Part shown: piece by piece, positions 34,851 to 45,680 of the stretch
Layout: every line of letters begins with the position of its first letter
How positions within the stretch are numbered: the first letter of the stretch is position 1
Origin: Gordius sp. MW1
Taxonomy: Eukaryota > Nematomorpha > Gordioida > Gordea > Gordiidae
Direction: 5' to 3'
DNA: 64,000 nucleotides
NCBI GenBank assembly: GCA_964036665.1
Contig: OZ038531.1
Span: 4,464,001-4,528,000, forward strand
Notes under the pieces: model-generated
The model's input: the letters and a program-made list of their open reading frames with translations, nothing else
Told to the model about the DNA's origin: nothing
Databases searched by the model: none
Position numbers and translations under genes: made by a program

Positions 34851-34858
34851 AGTAGAAG

Positions 34859-35139
34859 GCACGATAAAAGCCAAGCAGGGTAGTCGTTCCTACGATGTAT
34901 GGGCACAAAGAAAGCACCACCGACACGTGGATCAAGTAAGGAAACGGAAAATCTTGGACTGGACCACACTGAGACAAGAGAACTGGCTGCAAAGAATATC
35001 ATCAGAAAGGGAAGCGGAAACAAGTGCTACAAGGGAACAAATTCAAAACCAATCAGTAACGCCTAGAGAAGAACCTAGATACCCACAGCGCAGTCGGAAA
35101 CCGCCAGCACTTAGGATTTTGTCTGTGAAAAAGAGGGAA
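34859..35139 (+). pseudogene. Integrase C-terminal part, beyond the nested insertion
   Basis: Continues the integrase tail after the insertion: a basic segment around RSYDVWAQRKHHRHVDQVRK (about 34885-34945), then a hydrophilic end with PRYPQRSRKPP and a stop at 35143 inside the 3' LTR. Confidence 0.65.
35127..35139 (+). promoter_or_regulatory. Polypurine tract before the 3' LTR
   Basis: GAAAAAGAGGGAA, one base before the 3' LTR, the expected plus-strand priming site. Confidence 0.8.
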
Positions 35140-35140
35140 C

Positions 35141-35320
35141 TGTAGAGAGGTAATTGGAGTGCGAAGTGCCTCTTGGGATACGTTATTTACCGATGTGTTG
35201 TCAATCAAATTACCGTTAATTGGTTGTAACTTATATATTCGTTTGATATACACGATTTACTTACTTTCTATTTTTGTATCCCTTCGTAACGTGTATTAAA
35301 TAATATTCCCAGTCATAACA
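35141..35320 (+). repeat. 3' LTR (180 bp)
   Basis: Starts TGTAGAGAGGTAATTGG and ends CCCAGTCATAACA. About 96 percent identical to the 5' LTR. Confidence 0.93.
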
Positions 35321-35619
35321 AAAACAAACTCATAATCTTATCGTTATCATATAAGAGAGAGGCTCAAAGAAAGATATCACCTCAACCTTACTAAACACAA
35401 CCGCGCCAAATTCATTCAATATGGAAACCGCCAAGGAAATATATTTTTGACCCGTATTTTGGTAAGTATTATTTAAAAACTCCCATCATAATTTTTAAAG
35501 TTTACATTTATATTATTAGTCTTTGTCCAACTTTACCACAAATTTATTTTAAAATCTCGTGAAAATATAAAATATTGATTTAAAAATTTTAATAATATAT
35601 TTTTTTATAAATTGATTTT

Positions 35620-35727
35620 GTTGTAGTTACTTACTACAGATGCCTCACACGCGTAATTAATCGGGGAGATAGATGGGGGGGGGGGGGAAAATACGCGTGT
35701 GAGGCATCTGAAGTAAGTAACTACAAC
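35620..35727. repeat. Hairpin with 36-bp stem and G-run loop
   Basis: GTTGTAGTTACTTACTACAG at 35620 is the inverse of the sequence ending CTTACTACAAC-type at 35727 (AGTAAGTAACTACAAC), with one mismatch over about 36 bp. The loop contains a 13-bp G run. It sits inside the larger foldback. Confidence 0.85.
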
Positions 35728-36052
35728 ATCATACCCTTCAAGATAACCTCCTCCGACCCGAGTGTTGATTCTTTCAGGACGGTCGTCGGATTTGTGTTCT
35801 TGTCCGCATTAAGTTTCCATGCGATTCTATTTTTTATGGTCAATGATGAAATCAGATCGATACGTACACTCGAACAAGGGACAGGTGACAACTTAATGTG
35901 GACAAGAACTCAAATCCGACGACCGTCCTGAAAAAATCAACACTCGGGTCGGAGGAGGTTATCTTGAAGGGTATGGGTTGTAGTTACTTACTACAGATGC
36001 CTCACACGCGTATTTCCCCCTCCCCCTCTATCTCCCCGATTAATTACGCGTA
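35649..36052. repeat. Foldback: 165-bp inverted repeat with 75-bp spacer
   Basis: The left arm (35649-35815) and right arm (35890-36052) are near-perfect inverse copies. Shared landmarks are CGTAATTAATCGGGGAGATAG, ATACCCTTCAAGATAACCTC, CTCCGACCCGAGTGTTGATT and AGGACGGTCGTCGGATTT. No coding capacity. It overlaps the start of the direct repeat described next. Confidence 0.85.
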
Positions 36053-36474
36053 GTAAGACCAGCTGCGCTGGCAAGGCAGTTACTCTTGAAGGAGCGTACG
36101 GGGCATTTATTCTCTTTGTTTATAATGTTGTACCACGGATGTACAGAATTCACGGATTCCCACACACACCCCCCCTCATCATCTCTCTCATTGATTTGTG
36201 AGACGCCTATTAATGTAGACGCGTAGTAATACATACGCGTGTTTCCATGTTGTGATCACGTGTCTACACACATATATCTCACTCCGCGTTTTTTTGTTCT
36301 AAGAATATATAATTAATCTCTCACGCGTTTTTTGTACTTTCTATAATCGCGGAGTTATTCGATTGGGACTTAAACATTAGTAATACAGATGAAATTAAAT
36401 GGAAATAAACATATTATCGGATAAATGATATAGTTCTATAATTCTAAATAAATCCTAATAAAATATAAGGTAAG
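35821..36474 (+). repeat. Long direct repeat, copy R1
   Basis: Matches 37735-38457 in two blocks. Block one: TTTTTTATGGTCAATGATGAAA to GGAGGTTATCTTGAAGGGTATGG. Block two: TCATCATCTCTCTCATTGAT to AATAAAATATAAGGTAAG. Both copies are rich in ACGCGT and both end at AAGGTAAG. Confidence 0.8.
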
Positions 36475-37116
36475 ATTGCAATAACGTAATAATAATCATA
36501 ATGGCCTTAATTTACATTGGTGTCAGAATAAAAAAGGAATACATTTAAATTTAATAAGCTTTAAATATGAAAGGATAATGTTTATGCTTTTGATTTATTT
36601 ATTGTTTGGTTGGTGTAATGTTAACTTAAAAATATTAGGAGTAAAATATAAGGAATGGAACTATTTGGATTGTTATTTTAATATTAATTTTTGGGTATTA
36701 AAAAGGGTGTGGCAATATTTTTAATTTTTAACGATGAGTTAATTCATAAGTCCCAATAGAATCGCGCGAAGGTAAACATTTTTTATAATGCATGTTTTAT
36801 TCCTTCAAATTTTTCCGCTTTTTTCGCATGGAATTCATTTTTATTTATGAATATGATTGACGCGCATGTGACCGTCAATCGCTATCCGTCATTGGCCTTG
36901 ATTGATCAGCTGGTATCTGACAGTGCAATAATAGAGCGCCGGAGGTGTGTGATGCCGGTGCTGTGAGACGCTATTGCGGTTCTGGAAAATTCTGTCGGTA
37001 CCTGCTGATAGACAAGATGACGCGGTGGTATTTAACGGGAGCAATACGTGTACGACGAGGTTTCGGATATTTTATTTAGTATTGCATGAGCGCACGTGTA
37101 ACCCAGAAGCGAATTA
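36475..37116. other. DNA between the direct repeats, no gene identified
   Basis: AT-rich at first, then clearly richer in GC from about 36860. No recognised domain. Confidence 0.4.
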
Positions 37117-37272
37117 ATGAGACCTTTTACGACGCTAAGTGTCGGTACACTTTTGGGTGTGGCGCCTACGGGTGCGGCGTCTACGGACGCGTTTTGGCTT
37201 AATGCCGTATCACCTTTAATTAGGTTTGATGAGGTCGAGTTTCCTGGGTGGGCAAATTGCCCGTGCGCATGA
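37117..37272 (+). other. Unidentified 51-codon ORF with signal-like N-terminus
   Basis: Begins MRPFTTLSVGTLLGVAPTGA, a short hydrophobic start, and ends FPGWANCPCA. It lies in a locally GC-rich stretch between the direct repeats. I do not recognise the family. It could be a chance ORF or an exon of an element remnant. A 109-codon ORF on the opposite strand covers the same DNA, so the coding strand is uncertain. Confidence 0.3.
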
Positions 37273-37370
37273 TTGATTGATTTGGAGTTAATTACCTCGC
37301 ATGTACGAAGGGAAGTTAATACCATCGTTGTCAGGTCCAAGATTACCGTTATGGAGTTCATAGCTCCCAG

Positions 37371-37936
37371 GTGATTATGGTAGGCGGAGTTGCATTTTAT
37401 GCCAGATACGTCTGTGACAATTTTTTACACTTAGTGATGTTGCTGGTGCCTATGTCGGCGTTGATAGCTGATGTGTGGTATAGCGACGTCACCTATAATT
37501 ATACGGAAATATCGTACGCTTTGTGTCGAGAGACTAGCAGCTCATATGGAGAAGCAGCTTGAACGACTTAGAGTGGCGAAGATGTTTCTGTCTCGCTCTA
37601 TGGGAAAATCATCAAAAAGCTATTATGGGTTGCGTTAACGAAAACAATTGGGTGAAGTATCCTATCCCGAACCCAACGCCACCCGTATACATTGACAAAA
37701 GTTCGGCCCCCCCCCCTAGCAAGCTTGAAGGGTATGGTACGATTCAATTTTTTATGGTCAACGATGAAACAAATCGAGAAGACCAATTGGAAGGCCGAAG
37801 CAGAAAACGATCCTGGAGACGTTCGTTCAACAATACAGTTCGATTCGTACGTCCGAACAATGGACAGCGGTCAAAAAACTCAAATCTAACGACCGCGTTT
37901 AGAAGTCAACAATCAGGTCGGAGGAGGTTATCTTGA
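37371..37936 (+). other. Unidentified pair of overlapping ORFs between/into the direct repeats
   Basis: 37371-37562 encodes 63 residues with a hydrophobic segment (NFLHLVMLLVPMSALIADVW) and a glycosylation-type NYTE. An overlapping second frame (37559-37936, 125 residues) continues in protein-like composition (NDLEWRRCFCLALWENHQK, YPIPNPTPPVYIDK) and becomes arginine-rich inside repeat R2. The join needs a frameshift. Possibly a decayed membrane-protein gene of the repeat element. No family recognised. Confidence 0.3.
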
Positions 37937-38457
37937 AGGGTATGGTGTTGTGGTTGCGCGCCGCAACGCAACCACAGTCTATTATACACAATCTCTCATT
38001 GCGGTACAGTGACTCCCATTGTGGTGTAGTCTACCATACATGTGTACCCCTCCCCATCATCATCTCTCTCATTGATTTGTGAGACGCATCTTAATGTATA
38101 CGCGTAGTCCCTCTCCCCCATCGCTCTCTCCGCGATTTATTATAGTGATATGCTAACACGAGTATTTCCCTCATTATCTCTCTCGTATTGATTTGTTAGA
38201 CGCGTAGTAATACATACGCGTGTGGCCATGTTGTGATCACGTGTTTACACACATATATCTCACTCCGCGTTTCTTTTGTTCTAAAAAATATAATTAATCT
38301 CTCACGCGTTTTTTGTACTTTATATAATCGCTGAGTTATTCGATTGAGACTTATGAACATTAGTAATACCGATGAAATTAAATGGAAACAAACGTAGTAT
38401 CGGATAAATGATATAGTTCTATAATTCTAAATAAATCCTAATAAAATATAAGGTAAG
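37735..38457 (+). repeat. Long direct repeat, copy R2
   Basis: Second copy of R1. It has an extra internal piece of about 90 bp (CTCTCTCCGCGATTTATTATAG to TTAGACGCGTAGTAATAC) and a small GC-rich hairpin (GTGGTTGCGCGCCGCAACGC, about 37953-37976) where R1 has the foldback arm. Ends AAATATAAGGTAAG as R1 does. Confidence 0.8.
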
Positions 38458-38690
38458 CAAAAAATGAGTATAAATATTAACCTTTTAAATAATAATTAAT
38501 TAACTTTAATTTACAGATTTTTAAAAACATAAATAAATATTTTAATTCTAATCATATAAGAAATTGACAATAATTGAAGAAAAATTTTTATTACGAATCA
38601 TTTTGTTAAAAGAATTATTTAAATGGTACAATATTTGCTCCGAACAATAAGCTAAATATATTTGACCAGGTCTTATTAATTAGTAATTGC

Positions 38691-38847
38691 CATGAGCGTA
38701 GTCAAGGGGGTGGCGTGCCCCCCCCCCTTAAATTTAAAAAATCTTTGAAATTTATTAAAATTATGGTCAAAATTTCAAAAAATTATCAATTTACCCCTCC
38801 CTAAATCATTCTTGTCCCCCTCTAATTCTATGCTGGCTACGCCCATG
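38691..38847. mobile_element. CATGGGCGTAGCC-family MITE
   Basis: Left CATGAGCGTAGTCAAGG, right GCTGGCTACGCCCATG, with the usual C run and CTAAATCATTCTTGTCCCCC interior. No matching 8-mer flanks. Confidence 0.8.
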
Positions 38848-40222
38848 CACTTTTAGGAGTTGCCAAGGCGTACGGTCTCTAAGCTCAATGTTAGACAGTA
38901 GGTCGTGAAACGTTGTTGAATCTAACTTTGTTATTCGATCGAGGATCGCTGCTTGAATTAAGGTGTAAGAGGTGTCATGCGGTATGTTTTATAGGAGATC
39001 TTGAATTTCAATTGTAAGCTCCTGGGGGAGTGATTCTATGACGTAGCATAGTTTATTTAATTTCGATTTTATGTGGCGAATTGAAAACAATGCCTTGATT
39101 TGGATGAACCAGAGGCGGGGATATTAAAGGTTAAAAGGTGTTAATTTAAAAAACATAGCATTATCGGTTTTAATGTGGAAATAAGCTGCCGGGTTGTTAT
39201 TCATTGCGGGGTCACCAATGTTAAATTTAATTAATGTGTATATATAGCTATATATATTGCGAGGATATGAACGAATTTTGTTAGACAGAAAGGTTAATCG
39301 AATGTAATTTACATCGTCTGCGTTTATAATCACGTGCCTTTATTTCGTAGTACAATTAAAATATTTAAATTTTTAATATGCATTAAACATACTTTATGCA
39401 TTTTACTAAACTGATGTTTAAAAAAATTGAATAGAGATTCCCTGAATATATATATAAATGACTGAACATTATATAGATAGAGATATATATGTATAACACC
39501 GTCGATTATGAGTGTAAAAAGTAACATGTTTTTAAATTTATTATAAAAAATTGTCAGTGCGTAGACAATTAATCTAAAAATTTTAGAAAGTTTTTAATAT
39601 GCAATTTACCATTAGTTAAATTATTTTCTTTATCCATAATATACTCAAATAAACAATTAATAATACTCAAACTATTGCAACATTTTGTTTGAAAGCTATT
39701 ATAACTAAATAAATTTGTTACATGTGACTCTTTATTAATACGTGACACATTATGTACATTTAAAAATAATTATACGCAATCTTTTAGCCAGTGCTATACA
39801 ACAAACAACAGAAAACAAAGGTTTATGAAAGGTTGTAACTTTTTTTGTAAACTTTTAAAAGAGCTGAGCTTGTAATAAATTTTGCTCATTTCCAATTAGT
39901 TTAAGACAACTATTATTAAAGTCTATAACTTAAGACTTAATTTTATTTTGTTAATCAATACTGACATAATAAACAAAACGAGAAAAGATTTGGGTTTGAA
40001 CAAAGTACAACGCAATGCGTGCAACCATCGTATTTACTACATTGAGCTTGTAAATTTTCTAGTGGCATTCACAATGTTTGGGGTTAATTCGTAATTGCAT
40101 AGTAACTAAATAAAGACCGTTTGAAAATTGTAATATTAACTGTAAACAACGGCAAAGAATCGAGAACTCTATGGGTATAAAAGAAAATAACAGTTAGGCG
40201 AGTGAGTAAAATTAGCACGTAA
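38848..40222. other. Intergenic DNA downstream of the collagen gene
   Basis: AT-rich. No protein-like ORF. A minus-strand AATAAA near 39950 could serve the collagen transcript but is weak evidence. Confidence 0.4.
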
Positions 40223-43200
40223 TTAACCCAAGCATACGACGCATGAAATTTCTCCCCCGCTAGGATATTTGTCACAGTTAAGGCTACCACAATGTGACTC
40301 TACTAGAATCAAGGCAGCCCCTTGTCTTTTCTCAGTGCCACCGTTGGGATATATGTCTAAAGCTTGATCTACGCAAACATATTCATTTCTGGCATATTTT
40401 TCTTCGGATGACATGAGAAAACCTTTATAAGCTAGCTCTAAGCCAGCGGGACAGGTTACAAAACCCGGTAACATGAGATTATGCGATTTCTGATCTGCCA
40501 CACACACGCTACAAGCTCTGTAAAAAATATCGTACAAATGCCAATGTTAAACCACGTTATTTAAAAAGTTATGCGGAGGGGAAAGGCATATAATTCTAAC
40601 AAGTAACAATTTATAGTATTCAAACTCACGCATTTTCGTTCAATCTAGATCCCGACGGAACTGGAAAAGCCATGACTTTTTTGCCAACTCTATATTCGAC
40701 ACCGAAAATGAGAGCCTGACTTTGAAAACCTTCTTTGGAACCTTCGTGCTGAGGCATATCCGGTAAACATAGATAATTGCCACCACTCCCCGTATAATGA
40801 TAATGTCCGCTACCCATGTGTCCTAAAACCAAAGTTCATTATCCCAATTTTACCACAAGACTATAAATTTATGAATAATTAATTATACCGAAATAGATTT
40901 GTCTAGCATTGCCTGGACATGTTAGCGATCCCCATCTTATAAAATTTGTGGCCACCGTGACAGCTGTAGAATAAACGGCACTGGATTAATGCTGGTTATA
41001 GATATATAGCAAAAAATCACCAAACCCCGTTTAGCATGAACGCATAGCAAGTGATACTTACAACAAACCTGTTTCTTTATTACCTGACATACAAGCGGAT
41101 CACGCTTAACTCTAATTAGGCCATATTGTGCATACTATAAATTAAAAAAGTAAAAGGCTTCCTTCTTTTAAAAACATTAATGAAATATTCATAATTAGTA
41201 ATCAAAAATAATTTAATAAATATGTGAAAACTCGGAGAATAACCAATAGAAACACTTTAAGCTGACTACAATTGAAACCTGCTCTTAGAAGCAACTATTA
41301 AAATATTAAACGGCAGTTATGTTGAAGAATAGCACATTGAACCATACCTGGCAATGTAGGGGTAGGAGGGCTGGTGTAAAATTGGTCACACCCTGGACAT
41401 ATACCGGGTGCACCGGGGGGACCTTGTGCCCCTGGCTGACCATCGCGCCCGGGTGTTCCGGGAAGTCCTTGAGGTCCGGGAAAGCCAGCAGGTCCTCTTT
41501 CCCCTGGTGAACCATTTTGACCGGGTGCGCCATCTTTCCCAGTAGCTCCGTCGTATCCATCCAAACCAGGTTTTCCCGGCTCACCGAATGGTCCGGGGGA
41601 ACCTTGAGGCCCTGGACCACCAGGTCTACCATCAGAACCGGACGCTCCGTCAAACCCGGGTCGGCCATCTTGACCTGGCGTTCCAGGTTCACCCTTAGGT
41701 CCAGGTTGTGGTTTAGTTTGATCGTAAATAACGCGTCCCGGTGCTCCTGGTGCCCCCGGAAATCCTATTTCACCCGGTGGTCCAGGCAATCCTCGAGCAC
41801 CGACTCCACCAGGTTTCCCATCGGAGCCAGGTGTTCCTGGTAAGCCGGATGGTCCGGCCATTCCTTTAGGACCGGCAGGGCCTTGCAAGCCAGGAGCTCC
41901 CGAGGTTCCGGGCTTACCCGGGGGACCTTGTACTCCCTAAATTGATAATTTTATATATAATTAAATGAAGCCTTTTCATACTAGATAAAGAAAACGTAGT
42001 TAGGCAATATTTTGCGCTTGCTGCATCTTATAACAGACTCCATTTCTATTCACATTTTTAGCGAACAATCTAAATATTTAAAGCTGGGATCTAAGCAACA
42101 AAATTATATTAAATTATATATTACCGGTGACCCATCTCTTCCAGGACTACCAGGTAAACCAGCTGCACCGGGTGAGCCAGGCGATCCAGAAGAGCCTTTA
42201 GGGCCTTGAGGACCAGGAAATCCAGGTCCACCAGGAAAGCCATCCTTGCCATCTTTGCCGGGCAAACCATTTCCACCGTCTTTCCCTGGCAGCCCCGGTG
42301 CTCCGCTTAATCCTTAAATCAAAGTTGTCAAATATTGTGTAAACAGATTGATTGCCTAAAATTTAATCAGCAAATTTTTAATATACAAGTCTTGAGATTA
42401 AAAGTTCCTTGTATTAAAAGTTTTTTGTACACTCTAATAATCATTTCAAGTATTCAATGGGTCATTAACCCAAAAATTTAAAATGGGCATAAATAGGGCT
42501 GGAAAAATTTGGCTTAACCGAATGATAACTCATAGTTTGTAATTAACCTTTTGGTCCAGGGGCACCATCCTTCCCAGGATTTCCAGGTCCGCCAGGAGAG
42601 CCTGAAGATCCTTGAGGTCCAGGAGCTCCATCGCTTCCTTTAGATCCAGGTTGGCCCGGTGGTCCTTGGGGACCTTGTGGACCATTCATACCTTTGGGAC
42701 CCTATAAACAAATAACATGCTTAATATGAAAATTCTAGAAGCTTCATAAATAAGACGAAAAAAGGATTATATTTTGTGAAACAGAGAGATGGCATTTTAA
42801 AGAGAACTTTAAATTACGGACATTTTATGATGTAAAAAATATATTGATCAAGCGCGCGTCTAAAGCTCTATACGGGTCGAAATTTCGTGAAACAGAGAGA
42901 TGGCATTTTAAAGAGAACTTTAAATTACGGACATTTTATGATGTAAAAAACATATTGATCAATTATCAATTAGCGCCGTCTAAAGCTCTATACGGGTCGA
43001 AGGCATGGGCTTAGCGAGGGGGAGGCAGGGATGGAATGCTGCCCTAAAAATACAGAAATCTTTGAAAACTTAATATGATCATGGCTTAAAATTCAAAAGA
43101 TTCTCCAAAACATTATTGTCCCCTATGGTCGAAGGGGAATAATATTCGAAAATGCACCCATAAATAAACTAAGTCTTGGCAAAATTTCTTCAGAAAGAAT

Positions 43201-45680
43201 ATGTAGAATTTAGTTAAAGTATTTATCTAGCATTTATAAAGTTACTTGAGGTCCAGGAGCGCCATCCAAACCATCTCTACCGGGTTTGCCATCAAACCCT
43301 GATAAGCCTTGTGGACCAGGTAACCCGGGTGTCCCCGAGTCGCCCCTTTCACCTGGGGGTCCTTGCACTCCTGGTGTGCCAGGTTGACAATTACAAACTA
43401 AGTATCAAAAAAATTTGACATATAACTGACAAGCTTGATGTTAGTGAGATAAACTGTAAACTTTTTATATATGTGGTTTAAATGATCAAGTTAGATAACG
43501 TTGTAAATAAAATATATTCTAATATAAAATGTGATTTGCCTCTTAGTTGGTATGGAATGGCTAAAACCTGTTATTTTTATTAAGGGCTTCAATTTCGATT
43601 AAATTATAAATTAATAAGGTTATTATGGTAACAAATTATGTATGACTATCAAAATTTTATAGCTAAAATTCAAAAAAAAACTATGTACTTTAAACTTAAT
43701 GTAATATAAGTCACATTACATTAAATTTTTTCATTATTCTTTATTTTGATCAAACCTAATGCGTGCAACGTCTGTTATAAACTATTTTTTGTGCGCACGC
43801 ACACATTGTTTAAAAAGTCGAAACCACACATAATATGTTTATTATCCAACCAATTGTTAAAATCTTTATTGAATATCGTTAAATGTCATTATTTCAATTT
43901 ACCGCCAATGCCTCTGTTTCCTCCATTGATTCCGCCTCCTCCTGGTGCCAATATTCCTTGACCATTGTAATAGCCTGTAAAGGGTGGTTCATCGGCATCG
44001 TCTTTAGCAAACTGTTATTTGTGGAAAAATGTTAAATAAAAAACATTTGATTTACAAAATGTTTTATAGTTCTTTACAAAATAACATAGCTTTATATAAG
44101 TAGGACTAAGGGTAGCGATTTGTATTGCCAACTTCTAATTGATCTTTTAAGAGGAAAGCTGCTACAATTCACATTGTACTGTGTCAATTTCTTTTTAGAA
44201 AAAAAGTAACACATGATAGTATGTAAAATTCCCATTTATTCTATTCATCTCTTCGCAGATTATATTTTTTAAAAACATAGGATTAAATAAAGCAGACTGA
44301 GGTGCAAATTAAAAATCTAAATATTGCAATTTAAAATAGCGGCATGCTTGGCTATGCTCTAATAAATGTAATGGGCCTAGGGAATATAACAAAATTCAAG
44401 CGGACCCAATTCAGATATATTATTTATTTAAATTTGATTGATAACTACGTAGAATTGACCTCTAAATTTTTAAAGACTCCCTACATCCGAGGAATTAATC
44501 TGTAAGAAGTGATTCATATCAGGCGCGTAGCCAGGATTTTGTCAAGGGGGAAGAAAAATTCAAAAAAAAATTCGACACTTTTGTTTATAATGTAACAAAA
44601 GTAGACTTCGCGTACAATATATGCGAAACTTCAAGGCGCTATATAACCAGCTTTGGAAAAATGTCTTCTCTTCATTAATCAGAGCATTTACTATCGATTT
44701 ATACCTTAAAAAAGGACATGGACCTTCAAAAAAATTTCAAATTTTGGTCAAGGGGGTAGAAAATTTTCGCTTTCTGCCCCCTTGGCTACGCGCCTGATTC
44801 ATATAGGTGTGAAGCTACCATTTCATAGTTAATTAGGTTAACCTTTCTATTCTACCATAGAGAAGTCTAGGTAAGTCCTTGACCAGCATATAAAAAATTT
44901 ATAATTTATAGTGTACATGATAGTGTTAGTAGTAAATTTATTGTAAAACCAAGTTTGTCTCTCAAAATCCGGCTTTATTATTTGACCTATGAAATTTTTG
45001 TTACATTACACAGTGACTAATTTCTCATAGAGGACACCCGGGTTATGTAAATTTGAATAGTGTATACATTTTACATGGTTAAGCAATTGTTAAAGCGTCA
45101 AATGTTTATTAAACAATGATTAAAAAAATGTAAAGAAATAATTATAAAATTTGTAAGTGTAAGAAATCCAATTATAATAGAATCATAAAAACATAAATAA
45201 TTGTTCTTTCAAAAGGCAATTAACGCATAAAAAAATATAATTTTAAATCTAGACACACATTATTTATATGTTCCAATCGTGCTAGCAATATATTAAATAA
45301 AAAAAACTTAGTTAATATATTTTTTATTTAAACATCGAATTATTTCAATGGATTCAACTTTTTTTATGTTACAAAAACTAATACATATTTTAAAAATCTA
45401 TAATTAATTATACACTAAAAGTTTTATCAATTATTCATAAAGTTTTGTAAATTTTTATTAATTAGATTTATTCCATCATTTTTTCAATTAAAAATTCTCC
45501 TATTTTCCGTAATATAAATTGTAATGTTATAAACTTAAAGCTCCTTACCAGTTGTGGATCATCATCAAAGTGATTTACACTTCTTCTCCTTTTGCGCGCA
45601 CTAACCGCCGAACTTGTGGTGAGAAGAGCCAAAGCCGTACTCAAGATCAACAGCAATTTATACGAATCCCTCAACAACAT
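40223..45680 (-). CDS. Collagen with spongin short-chain (C4-type) C-terminal domain, nine exons
   Basis: Exons (minus strand): 45680-45549, 44011-43903, 43397-43246, 42701-42548, 42312-42125, 41936-41348, 40963-40889, 40822-40630, 40517-40223. All introns are GT-AG, phases agree throughout, and the sum is 1887 nt (628 residues plus stop). An in-frame TAG lies 12 nt before the start. Residues 1-25 are a signal peptide, 29-33 a basic RKRRR (possible processing site) and 45-80 a glycine-rich acidic lead. C82 and C84 open a Gly-X-Y helix running to about 424, with one interruption at about 312-327. The C-terminal domain (about 449-628) has ten cysteines (C457, C485, C533, C536, C553, C579, C607, C612, C623, C626) and landmarks [31 protein letters not shown] and ISCVVC, as in spongin/short-chain collagen C4. 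It is an extracellular matrix protein. The length exceeds typical short-chain members. Confidence 0.92.
42772..43003. repeat. Tandem duplication of about 111 bp inside collagen intron 3
   Basis: GTGAAACAGAGAGATGGCAT to AAGCTCTATACGGGTCGAA occurs twice in a row (42772-42882 and 42883-43003). The copies are nearly identical apart from a small insertion near the end of the second. A recent local event in non-coding DNA. Confidence 0.92.
43004..43127. mobile_element. MITE in collagen intron 3 with perfect 8-bp target duplication
   Basis: Left CATGGGCTTAGCGAGG, right shortened to CCCCTATG. The flanks GTCGAAGG (42996-43003) and GTCGAAGG (43128-43135) are identical. The interior has lost the usual CTGGCTACGC end. 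Confidence 0.82.
44520..44796. mobile_element. MITE in collagen intron 1, CAGGCGCGTAGCC type, perfect 8-bp target duplication
   Basis: CAGGCGCGTAGCCAGG at the left and CTTGGCTACGCGCCTG at the right, 277 bp. Flanked on both sides by ATTCATAT. Interior unlike the CATGGGCG elements (TTCGACACTTTTGTTTATAATG), so a related but separate family. Confidence 0.92.

Larger units (their letters stand above)
30919..35320 (+). mobile_element. Gypsy-type LTR retrotransposon, broken
   Basis: A 4.4-kb element with two 180-bp LTRs (TG...CA), a primer-binding-like site, gag, protease, RT, remains of RNase H, integrase, and a polypurine tract. The order protease-RT-RNase H-integrase and the DNGPQF integrase motif place it with Ty3/Gypsy. 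Flanks CAAAC and AAAAC agree at four of five positions. It inserted 16 bp beyond the LINE. An 803-bp hAT-like element interrupts the integrase region. LTRs differ at 7 of 180 sites. Confidence 0.92.

Noticed and set aside
37032-37361. A 109-codon minus-strand ORF
   Set aside because: It overlaps the plus-strand ORF at 37117, has no recognised motif, and neither strand can be shown to be coding.
41306-41843. Other ORFs over the collagen exons (128, 63 and 108 codons)
   Set aside because: Shadow frames of the large Gly-X-Y exon.
40223-45680. Type IV collagen with NC1 domains
   Set aside because: The C-terminus lacks the duplicated NC1 motif pattern and instead matches the spongin short-chain (C4-type) domain.
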